From Atriophallophorus winterbourni (Eukaryota > Platyhelminthes > Trematoda > Plagiorchiida > Microphallidae), in contig JACCGJ010003176.1 of NCBI GenBank assembly GCA_013407085.1, positions 45,367 to 109,366 of the forward strand: a stretch of DNA of 64,000 nucleotides, given 5' to 3'. A model generated the notes under the pieces. It did not search any database, was not told the DNA's origin, and saw only the letters and a list, made by a program, of their open reading frames with translations. Within the stretch, counting starts at the first letter, position 1. Each line of letters starts with the position of its first letter. Both the position numbers and the translations under genes were made by a program. Below are positions 54,023-63,896 of this stretch, in pieces.

Positions 54023-54481
54023 ATGCTCTGCTCAATACTTTGTATTTCCATGAGAAATCAACGCAGCCTTCAAATTGCGATAAAATCTTTCTACCAGACT
54101 ATTAGCACAGGGATGATATGCTGTAGTTCGAATGTGGTTCGTAATAAGAAGGTTATTTAACTCACGAAACAGGGTTTATTGAAATTGGGATCCACGGTCA
54201 CTGGTTATGGTTGATGGAACACCAAAGTTGCTAATCCATCTTTGCAGGAAAGTTTTCGCCACGGTTTCCGCACTAATGTCACGAATAGGAACAGCTATGG
54301 GCCAACGGGTGAAACGATCAATACAAGTGAGAATGTATGTAAAACCATTGGATATAGCCATGGGACCTATCAGATCGATGTGGACATGTTGGAAACGTTC
54401 ACGCGGTAGATGAAATAAACCAGGGGCGCTGGTGGTATGACGCTGGACTTTGCTGAGTTGACACTGGATGCAAGATTTAGT
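54023..54481 (-). pseudogene. Gypsy B integrase catalytic core
   Basis: After the BEL1 insertion the frame resumes at 54481 as [20 protein letters not shown], then [20 protein letters not shown] and [21 protein letters not shown] stop at 54176 follows, then TTAYHPCANSLVERFYRNLK in the same region with small frame changes. The D, D and E of the core can all be seen. The domain would join cDNA to the genome. Confidence 0.8.
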
Positions 54482-54486
54482 CCATG

Positions 54487-54908
54487 TGTAAAAGGCAGAA
54501 TTCCAATTATTTTATTGTAAATCAAACGTTCGAATCTCCTGCATTTTGTTCATTTTTTATCGTTTTGTTTAACTGAACTATTTGAAGTTATTGGATTTTG
54601 GGTCAACCTTTTTGTATCTTTATTTGGCCGTTCGCGCGCAGTTTGAAGTTGTGACATTTGGTTGTATTTGTTGCTATTGAATATTCGTTGTTTTTGGATT
54701 CAGTACGAAGCGGAATAATTGAGGTTTGCTATTTTATTGAATAATTATTTCGTTTCAATAGTACCGTATTGTCCCACGTATTGTCTTGTCAATATTTTGG
54801 TGGCTTGGACGCGTGACTCAACCGTTCATTAGACACATTGGTGCCTATACCGTGACTGAATACTTTGACGTTGAACTCGAGTTTCCCCGGACCGTATTGG
54901 CGGTTACA
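54487..54908 (+). repeat. BEL1 5' LTR
   Basis: 422 bp, begins tgtaaaaggcag and ends ggcggttaca. Differs from the 3' LTR at attattTCgttt (CA in the 3' LTR), cacgTatt (G) and a missing g in ggtggctt. Confidence 0.92.
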
Positions 54909-54922
54909 GTACTCAATTTGCT
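54909..54922 (+). promoter_or_regulatory. Shared post-LTR motif gtactcaatttg
   Basis: The 12 bases right after the 5' LTR are identical in BEL1 and BEL2 (61090-61101), although the LTRs differ. This is the expected place of the primer binding site, but it does not begin with TGG. Confidence 0.6.
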
Positions 54923-54925
54923 TCG

Positions 54926-56833
54926 TTGGAACGAATGGGGAAAATGAAGAAGAGCTCGTCAAAGAAACCAAAGGAACACGATGAGAAGATTCTGCTGGAC
55001 GGGCAAGTCAATAATTTTACATTGGTTGACAGTGTTTCATGCTCTGGTTCGGTAGGTAGTTCAAATAATGACAACCTTAGGCTGCAGCTTCTGAAAGCGC
55101 AAATAGTTGAGGAAGAGAGACGTCGAGAGCTAGAATTAGAATTGTTTAAAGCCTCGAATGTTACTAGATTAGCTCGACTCAGATTAGAACAGTCTGAGGG
55201 TGGTGATTTTGGTCCCATTGCTGGATGCAGTACGTCGGATGTGACCGTCAAAGATAGTCACAAGTCGGTTACGTTTCAATACGAGCATAAAGGATCAACT
55301 AATCTAGCTGAACGTGCGGCGCCAATGTTGCCAAGAGTAGAATTACAGTATTTTGATGGTAATATATGTCAATACTGGAAATTCATTCGACAGTTCGAAA
55401 ACTTCATCGAAAGTAATGTGTTTGATGAAGGCCAACGCATGCTATACTTGCTACACTATTGTAGAGGTCAAGCGCGAGACGCCATTGATGGATGTAGCAT
55501 GCTGCCGCCCGAATTCGCTTATAAAAGGGCTAGAGAGATTCTAACCGAGCTCTATGGACAATCTCATGCCATCGCCCGGTCGATGATTGACCGTCTGACT
55601 TCCTGTCTGTCACACGCAAGAACAAACGGGGTCTCGCTGACTCAACTTTCGATAGAGATGCAGAACTGTGAGACTGCTCTCTCTCAAATGAATTACGAGG
55701 GGGACCTTGATTCTTTGACGACACTTGAGTTGATCGTCTATAAATTACCATATGAACTGCAGGATCGTTGGGCCAGATTAGTTGATGTGATCAACCAAGG
55801 CAACCGTCAGCCTAAATTTCATGACCTGCGGCGGTTTATAGCGGACGAGGCACGTATATGTCGTAGTCGCTTCGGTCAAATTGCGACCAAATCGAATGTA
55901 AAGACGATGGAGAAGACAAGCAGAGACTTTGCGCGAGTTCATGCTACAGTTAACCGCACGGACCAGTTTCAATCGAACCTTGACAGCAGTTGTTATGTTT
56001 GTGGTGATAAACACGATTTGGATAATTGTGACATGTTCAAATCTTACGATGTGACTGGTCGGTGGAACGTTGTCAAGAAATATCAGGCTTGTTTCTTATG
56101 TCTTCTTACCGGTCATCGAGCTATAGATTGCCGCAAGAATGTGTTCTGCTCTGTCTCTGGTTGTAATGGGAGGCATAATTACTTGTTACATATGCACAAG
56201 GAAGGGAGTGATCAAAATTTGCTAAGATGTAACAGTATGAGTGCTCGTTTTGAACGTGTCCGTCTGGGCACATTCCCTGTTACCGTTCTGGGACCACGAG
56301 GCGCAGTAGATACATATGCTATGTTGGATAACGGATCTGATGTGTCTCTTGTGAAAAGTAGCCTTCTTGTTGAATTGGGAATTCAACCCGAAAAAGAAGT
56401 CCTACATATTCGAACGCTGAATTCGGATTCTCATCTAGAATCTGGGACAACAGAACTCTCGCTAGCACCATTAGGTTGCGATAAACCTACTGTGGTCATA
56501 CAGCGCGCATTTTGTGTTTCGGATTTGCCTAGAAACAATTGTTATTCGGCTGCTATTGACGCCAAGCCATGGGAACATTTGAATGATTTAGATTTACCTG
56601 ACATTCCTAATCACTCGGTTGGTCTGCTTATTGGAGCGGACGTACCAGAAGCACATGGGGTATTGGAGCAGAGATTTGGTCGCCCCAACGAGCCATTTGC
56701 TTACCTAACCACGCTTGGCTGGGTGGTTCTGGGACCAGTTAATTCCCAGACAACACGTAACAAACTCGTGTTGAGTGTTCAAAGGGAATTCACAGATGTG
56801 ACCGAGCAATTGAAAATTGGTTTCGTTACGTAA
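54926..56833 (+). CDS. BEL1 gag-aspartic protease polyprotein, 635 aa, intact
   Basis: The N-terminus is charged with a coiled-coil-like stretch (EEERRRELELELFKASNVTR, about residue 70). The capsid region has LPRVELQYFDGN and YWKFIRQFENFIESNVFDEG (about 135-165). Two zinc-binding blocks follow: CYVCGDKHDLDNC (about 355) and CFLCLLTGHRAIDC with CSVSGCNGRHNYLLH (about 390-420). The retropepsin has AMLDNGSDVSLVKSSLLVEL (about 465), where DNGS replaces the usual D(S/T)G, and LLIGADVPEAH (about 570). The frame ends after the protease at VTEQLKIGFVT. Particle formation and self-processing are plausible; reverse transcription is not encoded. It may start at the second Met (MGKMKKSS). Confidence 0.9.
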   Translation: MERMGKMKKSSSKKPKEHDEKILLDGQVNNFTLVDSVSCSGSVGSSNNDNLRLQLLKAQIVEEERRRELELELFKASNVTRLARLRLEQSEGGDFGPIAGCSTSDVTVKDSHKSVTFQYEHKGSTNLAERAAPMLPRVELQYFDGNICQYWKFIRQFENFIESNVFDEGQRMLYLLHYCRGQARDAIDGCSMLPPEFAYKRAREILTELYGQSHAIARSMIDRLTSCLSHARTNGVSLTQLSIEMQNCETALSQMNYEGDLDSLTTLELIVYKLPYELQDRWARLVDVINQGNRQPKFHDLRRFIADEARICRSRFGQIATKSNVKTMEKTSRDFARVHATVNRTDQFQSNLDSSCYVCGDKHDLDNCDMFKSYDVTGRWNVVKKYQACFLCLLTGHRAIDCRKNVFCSVSGCNGRHNYLLHMHKEGSDQNLLRCNSMSARFERVRLGTFPVTVLGPRGAVDTYAMLDNGSDVSLVKSSLLVELGIQPEKEVLHIRTLNSDSHLESGTTELSLAPLGCDKPTVVIQRAFCVSDLPRNNCYSAAIDAKPWEHLNDLDLPDIPNHSVGLLIGADVPEAHGVLEQRFGRPNEPFAYLTTLGWVVLGPVNSQTTRNKLVLSVQREFTDVTEQLKIGFVT

Positions 56834-57088
56834 AGTGATTGGGCCAACCAGGTTGGTTGAAGTAAGGCATGGAAAACGTCTGGCTTCTGATCAACCTGGC
56901 TAAAAGAGCCGGTGAATTTTGTCACGTGTGTGAGACATGGAGAACGTCTTGTGCATGATGACATTATCTCACTTTAATTCCGAAAGTAAAATCTACGCGT
57001 TTGTTCTAGCATATGAGTTCAAGAATGAATAATGACCTTAGGGAACCAGAGCATGTGCATTGTTAACCTTTGTGAAATCCGGTGCGGA
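56834..57088 (+). other. BEL1 non-coding 3' region
   Basis: Follows the protease directly, with no trace of RT or integrase. The deletion that removed pol must have its right end here. Confidence 0.7.
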
Positions 57089-57101
57089 TTTCGGGGGGCG
57101 A
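57089..57101 (+). promoter_or_regulatory. BEL1 polypurine tract
   Basis: ttcggggggcga lies directly before the 3' LTR start, the expected plus-strand primer. Confidence 0.75.
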
Positions 57102-57524
57102 TGTAAAAGGCAGAATTCCAATTATTTTATTGTAAATCAAACGTTCGAATCTCCTGCATTTTGTTCATTTTTTATCGTTTTGTTTAACTGAACTATTTGA
57201 AGTTATTGGATTTTGGGTCAACCTTTTTGTATCTTTATTTGGCCGTTCGCGCGCAGTTTGAAGTTGTGACATTTGGTTGTATTTGTTGCTATTGAATATT
57301 CGTTGTTTTTGGATTCAGTACGAAGCGGAATAATTGAGGTTTGCTATTTTATTGAATAATTATTCAGTTTCAATAGTACCGTATTGTCCCACGGATTGTC
57401 TTGTCAATATTTTGGTGGGCTTGGACGCGTGACTCAACCGTTCATTAGACACATTGGTGCCTATACCGTGACTGAATACTTTGACGTTGAACTCGAGTTT
57501 CCCCGGACCGTATTGGCGGTTACA
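57102..57524 (+). repeat. BEL1 3' LTR
   Basis: 423 bp, about 99% identical to the 5' LTR, followed by the ccatg duplication. Confidence 0.92.
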
Positions 57525-57885
57525 CCATGATTGAATGTCTTTATGCATACTCGGCCAGATAAAACGCTCGCTGATAAGTTTGCGATTAGCGCGGATACCG
57601 GGATGATATAAACCGTGGATTTGATCAAAAACAATTCGTCTGAAGGAAGCGGGAACCAAAAGACGGGGTTGTGTAGTAGAAAAATCACACAATATGTGCA
57701 AGCTTGAATTGGGCACGGGAATTTGTCGAACACGAAAAACATGATGATGTGTCGTACTGTTGGAGTACCGGGTCGTTCTGTTGAGCAAGGGCTAGCTGCT
57801 GTATATCCAAGGGGGAATGACGGACTGTAGAAATTTCCATACGGGAAAACGCATCAGCAACAGTATTGGACGGTCCAGACAAATA
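57525..57885 (-). pseudogene. Gypsy B integrase zinc domain
   Basis: Frame 57882-57685 starts GPSNTVADAFSRM (end of the RNase H spacer). Frame 57788 onward reads IHGLYHPGIRANRKLISERF and IWPSMHKDIQSWC, the H-H part of the HHCC domain. The frame is then broken by BEL1; its C-C partner (CIQCQ) is on the other side at 54.46 kb. The open frame reading 57788-57360 continues artificially into the BEL1 LTR. Confidence 0.8.
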
Positions 57886-58473
57886 TTTATTATCACTTGT
57901 AAATTGGGAAATAAATCGAAATGTCGGATCTCACGAGGTGAATATTTATCTGAAGCAGCAGTGAGGGCAAATGGCGAAATGGCAAAAATGACGTATTGCA
58001 TAATAGATGGCCAACAATTCACGACCAAACGTACTATATCGTGTCTGAGATGGTTGGTGACGTCGGGAAAAGACAGCAAGTGGTTTGGTGATACCGTTGA
58101 CTTCTTATTGAATGACTGCACCGACTGCTTCTTAACAGGCGTCTGTGGCGAGTGATAACTCCGCATTGAAACACGTAGACATGTAGGTCAGTGAAGTAGC
58201 TGCGTTCAAGGCAGATTTTAAACATTCGAACGACTTGATGGCGTTGTCATTCATTTTAAAATCGCGCTCCTTGCAGCGTAGTAAATCTGTCATTGGCTGT
58301 GATACAGCAGCACAATGTGCAATGAACCGCCTATAATAGTTCACAAGACCGAGAAAACGCCTCAACTGACGAAGGGAAGTTGGGCAGGGATACTCACTGA
58401 TGGCTGATACAGGTGGTACAGGTATGATATCAGAACTGTCGACAAAGTGACCGAGGATTTCCAAGGAAAACAA
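57886..58473 (-). pseudogene. Gypsy B RT connection and RNase H
   Basis: Reads RQLRRFLGLVNYYRRFIAHC and AVSQPMTDLLRCKERDF (58473-58132). The RNase H follows in shifted frames with STFGRELLAIYYAIRHFRHF near 57990. Frames change at about 58140 and 58030. Confidence 0.75.
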
Positions 58474-59132
58474 ACAAACATTTTTCAGGATTGATAATAA
58501 TGCCGTAATATGATAAACGCTGAAAAACTATACGCAAGTGTTCAACGTGTTCTGTAGAAGTGGAACTAGCGTTAAGAACATCATCAATATACACATGAAC
58601 GAAAGACAAACCTTGAAAAACCTGATCCATGAATCTCTGGAATGTTTGAGCAGCATTTCTTAGGCCATATGTCAATTTAGAAATTCAAACAAACCGAATG
58701 GAGTGGTAATTGCGGTCTTTGGGATGTCTCCTTAAACGACGGGTATCTGATGATAGGCACGAACTAGATCCAACTTAGAGAAAACGGATTTGCTGTTAAG
58801 GGATAGGGCAAAATCGTGTATGTGGGGAATGGGATAACGATCAGGGACAGTCACTCGATTTGGGCACGATAATCACCACATGGTCGCCAGGCGTCCGCTT
58901 TGTTCTTTTCAACCATGTGCAGAGGGGTAGCCCAGGGAGAATGAGAGGGTCGAATGATACCAAGCTCCAATATGTGCTCGAATTTCAATTTGGCAACTTC
59001 AAGCTTTTTGGAAGCCAATCTGCGAGGTTTGTTAAAAATAGGCGGACCGCGGGTCAAAATATGGTGTTTGACATCGTGTTTAACACGAGTAGTAGAGGAT
59101 GAAGGTTTAAAAGTATCAGAAAATTCTGTCAC
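58430..59132 (-). pseudogene. Gypsy B reverse transcriptase
   Basis: Frame 59132-58851 has LELGIIRPSHSPWATPLHMV and [14 protein letters not shown]. The middle continues out of frame with [12 protein letters not shown] and TPFGLFEF. Frame 58675-58430 has MTYGLRNAAQTFQRFMDQVF and FVHVYIDDVL with the YIDD catalytic box intact, followed by GIIINPEKC. Frame changes lie near 58855 and 58680, with another at the end. Confidence 0.85.
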
Positions 59133-59670
59133 GAGGAAACTGTATGTAGAGGATGTCTGGTATACGCCTACGAATTGTTTGTATGGGTGAATTACAGAAA
59201 ACTCCCAATGTATTAAGCTTTGTTAAATTGTCAATGAGCTTACGATCAGCCAAATCAACAGAAAGATTCAAATTAGATAGGAAGTCTGCACCCAAAATCG
59301 GCACTTTTACATCCACCACAATGAAAATCCACCGAAAGTTACGTCTGAGACCTAATTCGACAGAAAGTGATCTTTGACCGAAAGTAGAAATTTTCGTGCC
59401 GTTTGCCGCCTGTAACGTCAACGAAGACGGGTTCTTGCGTTCCATACTGGATGGTGGGATGACGCTAATTTCGGCACCCGTGTCGACGAGGAATCGCATT
59501 TTAGTGGCCCTGTCAGTAACGTAGAAGAGACGGCTTTGAAGAGTGCCAGACAGAACTGCCGTGTCTACTGTCTGGCTTCGCGGTTTCCCTGCTTGGACAA
59601 ATTTGAGTCGTAAGTGCAAGGTGGCGTGCAATGCAAGGCTTTTGCACCGAATCGACGATGATAATAGCAA
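59116..59670 (-). pseudogene. Gypsy B retropepsin
   Basis: Contains RFLVDTGAEISVIPP with the DTG catalytic triad and VPILGADFLSNLNLSVDLAD, the usual ILG.DFL end block. The frame is open for 185 codons, but the joins to gag and RT are broken. Confidence 0.8.
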
Positions 59671-59743
59671 AGCCGCGATACGCTAGAACGACTAGTGGAC
59701 TAGTGGGCTGACGAGGATGATGATTTCGTGAGTTACTACGGGA

Positions 59744-60420
59744 TCATGCGATGTTTTGTACTTGCAGTGACAAGTTATTGAACATCAAATTCAACTCTTC
59801 AAAATCGCTCGGAGTCGGTGTACTGGTATTTTTGTCACTCATGTGTCTGACGTGAGACAATTTAAAGCTGTGCGATATATCGTGAACTTCGTCTGCAATG
59901 CGTGCCAAGTGCTGGAGACTGGTGTGCATGTCCATAATGGCTAAGACTTTGCGGACGTCGGCTGTAAGACTCTGCTGTCATAATTCATCAACAGGCTTGT
60001 CTTCTTGTAATTGAAGCATGTGTCGCAGGTGTTGTGAGGGAGTGTGACCACCAATTTCTAAGCTGAACAAAAGTTTCTGTAGGTTTTGCTCGTCAGTAGA
60101 TGAAGTACGTGAGATAATGGCATGTTTAAGTGCATCGTACGGATTATCGACAGGGCGGTTGTAAATGAAACCAGCAACCTCCATTGCGACTGACTGTGGC
60201 AACTTACCAACTACACGATTATATTGGATTGAGTTTTTACGCGGTAAGACTCGAAAAGTGCTTCGATCTGTGCGAACCAGAGGCGAGGGTCGTTCATACC
60301 AAAAGAGGGTAGGCTAAAGTGCGACATAGTGTCTGTAGAAATGTCCTCAGATGGGGTATCAGAAAATGCTGAATTAAGATCTATTTCGTAAATGGAAAAT
60401 ATATATGACAGCAAAATCAA
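59744..60420 (-). pseudogene. Gypsy B gag, frameshifted
   Basis: Begins MSHFSLPSFGMNDPRLWFAQ and IEALFESYRVKTQ, shifts frame near 60205, then VVGKLPQSVAMEVAGFIYNR and LFSLEIGGHTPSQHLRHMLQ. A stop at 59978 follows, and it ends LMFNNLSLQVQNIA at 59744. No zinc knuckle is seen, as in many Mag-type Gypsy gags. Confidence 0.75.
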
Positions 60421-60467
60421 AATGAATGAGAGTATGTGGTAAGAACGAAAATTTCAAAAAGAAAAAT

Positions 60468-60485
60468 GTTCGGGGCTCACCAATT
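60468..60485 (-). promoter_or_regulatory. Gypsy B primer binding site
   Basis: The minus strand reads aattggtgagccccgaac directly after the 5' LTR, matching Gypsy A. Confidence 0.7.
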
Positions 60486-60570
60486 TGTAGCGGTTGATTC
60501 AGCGGAGATTTCACCACTAACAACGTACGCCTTCTGATTATTGTACCCAACAAATCGGGGAACGTGGCAC
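60486..60570 (-). repeat. Gypsy B 5' LTR, 3'-most 85 bp
   Basis: Matches the 3' LTR at 50.85-50.94 kb up to cgtggcac, where BEL2 begins. The rest must lie beyond BEL2, outside the window. Confidence 0.8.
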
Positions 60571-61089
60571 TGTAAATGACAAAAATTTGTGTAAAATTCC
60601 TTCTTATTTTTCTATTTAAACAAATTGATTTTTTCTTAATTCTTCACGGTTTTTCCTATTTGTGTATTCATTTTTGATACTGTTCGATCCTCTTGTACAC
60701 ATTTTTTGTTTTGTTGAACTAATTGATTTTGCTTGGCTGCCATTAAATTCCACATATTTTGCACGTGGTATTTGGGCTCATTTTATTGTTTCAATTTGGA
60801 CACCAATTTGTGTGTCATTTGTTGTTTGATACGGAATTTTGGACGACAACATTGGTAAATTAACTATTTTCTAGTTTTTATGCGTCAGGTCGTCATTTTC
60901 ATTGAATCTATTATTGCTGGAGTTTTGACTCCATTGTACCGGTGCGTTCCGATATAATTGAGGTTTGTATACCATTATTATTGTAACTGTCATTAATTAC
61001 AGTACCGTAGTAAACCCAAATCGTGGTTCTGAATTTGTCGAACTAGGGACGGGAGATCTACGCGTTAACTAGCGACATTGGTCGTTACA
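60571..61089 (+). repeat. BEL2 5' LTR
   Basis: About 519 bp, begins tgtaaatgac and ends ggtcgttaca, followed by gtactcaatttg. The left edge is set by the break in the Gypsy B LTR. Sequence is unlike BEL1 except at both ends (tgtaaa ... gttaca). Confidence 0.75.
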
Positions 61090-61322
61090 GTACTCAATTT
61101 GGAACTGGATTTTGATTCTTCTCCAACTGGACGAGAAGTATTCGTTTTCTTCCCAAACTTGACGGGAAGCACTCAAATCGAATTGCCTAATTGGATACGG
61201 TCAATTGGATCGCCAATCCAGCGGAACGAGGATCAACTTGGACCCTCGTACATCTACTCATTTCTGTTCAAACATTGGTGACGTTCTTGCCTTTTTTATT
61301 TTTTGTTTCGCCATTTTTGATA

Positions 61323-63896
61323 ATGCCACGTAAATCGAAACGTCTGAACACTACTGATAAGCTTGCCTGTAATGGTGATAGTGACACTGTTGGTTCCACC
61401 TCGCGTAGCTCTTGTATATCATCTCGAGGTAGTCCTAATTTCGACTCTAAACATGGGCCGTCTGTGCGTGAGCTCGAATTAGAGAGAGATTTAGTGATTG
61501 CTAAGGAGACGATAGCTCGTTTGGGTGGATGCAGTGTCAACGACAATTATGTTGCTGAAGTTCCGGTTAATCGACATATTGAGTCGGAAGCGGTGAAGAT
61601 GTCACAAAGGGTCGTCAACGATGTTGCTTCATTGCCTAGGGTAGAGTTATCTACATTTGATGGCAATTCGGTGGATTACTGGAAATTTATTCGGCAATTT
61701 GAGTGTTATATAGAATCGAAAACTTGCGATTCCGGACAGCGTTTGCTATATCTTATGTATTATTGCCGAGGCAATGCTCGAAAAGCGATTGATGCTTGTG
61801 TGATGCTGTCGCCTTAAGACGGGTATAAAAGAGCACGCAGCATCCTACAGGAAATGTTTGGCCTGCCTCATGTCGTTGCACGCTCGTTATTGACCGATGT
61901 GTTGAGTGAAGCAGCCAAAGTAAGAAGCGATTCGGATAGTCTGTCAAACCTTGCTTTGAAGATGGAAAGTTGTCAGATTGCTTTAAAGCAAATGCGCTGT
62001 GAAGCAGACTTGAATTCTGTCACCACCTTGGAAGGATTGGTCAAATGTTTGCCGGCTGGACTACAACAGCAATGGGCTGAACTGGCAGATGCGATTGCCG
62101 CTGATGGTTCAGAAGTTGACTTTGCACGTTTATCCGAGTTTGTCTCCCGCAAAGCGAGAATCGCCAGGAGCAGTTTTGGCATGCTCATTAATGAGACTAA
62201 GCCATCAGAGAAATTGAAATTGTCCGAAGGACGGAGAGTGTACATGACCACAAGTTACTCCCCATCAATGCGAATAGAATGCTACCAGTGTAAAGGACCT
62301 CATCGAATAGAAAACTGCTCTACATATCTGAAGGCTGATGTGAAAGACAGATGGGCTATTGCTAAGCAACACGGTATGTGCTACGTTTGCTTGAACCGGT
62401 CTCATAGAGCATGCGACTGCAAGGTGCCGACTGTTTGCTCCGTCGAAGGGTGTGGTAGACGTCACCATTCGTCTCTACATTATAATCGTATAAGTGAGCA
62501 TCAAAAAACTATTAATTACAGTGCTACTGCTCTCAGTCCAGCAGTAAGCCTGGGTTACCTGACGGTAAAAATTGACACGCCTGTGGGGCTTGTTCCAGTC
62601 GTAGCGTTACTCGATAATGGCTCCGATACCACTCTGATCTCACAAAGATTTGTTGAAAAATTCGGTATGCCTAGTGTCGCAGTTGATGTGTCGATAACCT
62701 CGCTCGGTTTGCATCGAAAATTGAAAAGTTCAGTATTGAGTTTCAATGTACATTCCGTTGACGGGGATGAAGTAATTCATGTTGCCGAAGCGTACACGGT
62801 TTCCAAGTTACCTGAAGTAACAATGAATTCCCCGAATAGTATCATCGCAAAATATGATCATTTGAAGGATCTAACATTCTCGGAGAATGTTGGACAAGAA
62901 ATAACCTTGCTGATTGGATGTAACGTTCCGGAAGCGCATTGGGCGTTGGAACAGCGATTAGGAGGCAGGCGCCGTCCATTTGCAACGAAAACATTGTTGG
63001 GTTGGATTTTGCAAGGACCGACATGCCAAGACTCGAAAAATGTCTTCAGTTTGAATTCTTCCTTGGAGCAAGGGTCCATTGATGAATGTGTCAACCGTCT
63101 GTACAATGCGGAATTGGCAGACATACACGCTGAAGGAAATGAACGATCGCGCGATGACGAAGATGCATTGTCGCTCGAAAGCGGATCAAAAATTATCGAC
63201 GGTCATTTTCAGGTACCGCTACCTTGGAAGCCTGATAGAAGCAAACTGACCACAAATTATTTGTCAGCGGAAAGGCCCTTAAGCTACTTGCGGCGTCGAT
63301 TTGAACGCGATAGTGTTTTGTTCGAGCGTTACAGCAAGGTTATGGCACATCATTTGGAGATTGGTTATATCGAACCCGTTCTGAATAATGCCACGGAGAA
63401 TATTGTTTGGTGTTTGCCTCACCAACCGGTTTTCAATCCTAAGAAACCGGAAAAGCTGAGAGTAGTTTTCGATTGTGCGACTAAGCACAATGGTGTGTCG
63501 TTGAATGATGTACTATTTCAAGGACCAAATCTGACCACAAATTTGATCGACGTATTGCTGCGCTTTCGATTACATGTTTATGCTGTTGCTGCTGACATCG
63601 AAGAGATGTTCCTCCAAGTCAAAGTGCCAAACTATGATAAAGACGCACTTAGAATTCTCTGGTGGGAGGATAATGATAGGCGGGGTGCCATGGAATTGTC
63701 TCGATTGGAATTTTGGTTGAACGGCCCCGACTTCCTGAAACAAACCATTGATATGTGGCCTGAAGCAGTTGATCCACAGTGCAGCGAACGAATTGAATTC
63801 AAGCGTGCTAATTGTAACCTTACTTCGGTTGAGTCAGAGTGTGGAATAGACGTCATTCTTCGTCGATTCTCTAGTTGGAAACGGCTTGTACGCTAG
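61323..63896 (+). pseudogene. BEL2 gag-protease-pol polyprotein with internal pol deletion
   Basis: One frame from MPRKSKRL at 61323, with a TAA at 61815-61817. Gag has YWKFIRQFECYIESK (about residue 120). Zinc blocks are CYQCKGPHRIENC (about 320) and CYVCLNRSHRACDC (about 355). The protease has VALLDNGSDTTLISQRFVEK (about 428) and LLIGCNVPEAHW. Pol starts with PVFNPKKPEKLRVVFDCATK and VYAVAADIEEMFLQVKVPNY (first RT aspartate), then LRILWWEDNDRRGA. Directly after this comes LEFWLNGPDFLKQTIDMWPE, which belongs far downstream near the integrase. The YVDD box, RT thumb and RNase H are missing and the frame is kept across the deletion. A TAG at 63894 follows; the same frame then reads IAWLIRFKRYVIITFGHCSN to the window end. 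Confidence 0.87.

Larger units (their letters stand above)
54487..57524 (+). mobile_element. BEL1: BEL/Pao element with gag-protease only, intact LTRs
   Basis: Complete insertion with ccatg duplicated on both sides (54482-54486 and 57525-57529), inside Gypsy B integrase. LTRs are 422 and 423 bp and differ by three substitutions and one indel. Between them lie a single open frame for gag plus protease, about 265 non-coding bases and a polypurine tract. RT, RNase H and integrase are absent. It is therefore a young, non-autonomous element that must have moved with enzymes supplied by another BEL/Pao copy. Confidence 0.92.
50845..60570 (-). mobile_element. Gypsy B: nearly full-length Gypsy element with three nested insertions
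   Basis: Minus strand. The 5' LTR is partial (60570-60486, cut by BEL2), followed by primer binding site, gag, protease, RT, RNase H and integrase, and a 3' LTR at 51118-50845. BEL1 (54487-57524) splits the integrase zinc domain. X1 (51333-53542) splits the integrase tail, which resumes at 51330 as TRLTRSDRTVGWPANLADYA and a stop. Without the insertions the internal part is about 4.2 kb. Frames contain several stops and shifts. Confidence 0.85.

Noticed and set aside
57360..57788. 142-codon minus frame as an integrase variant with a new C-terminus
   Set aside because: The last third is the BEL1 3' LTR read backwards. The true continuation lies at 54.48 kb beyond BEL1.
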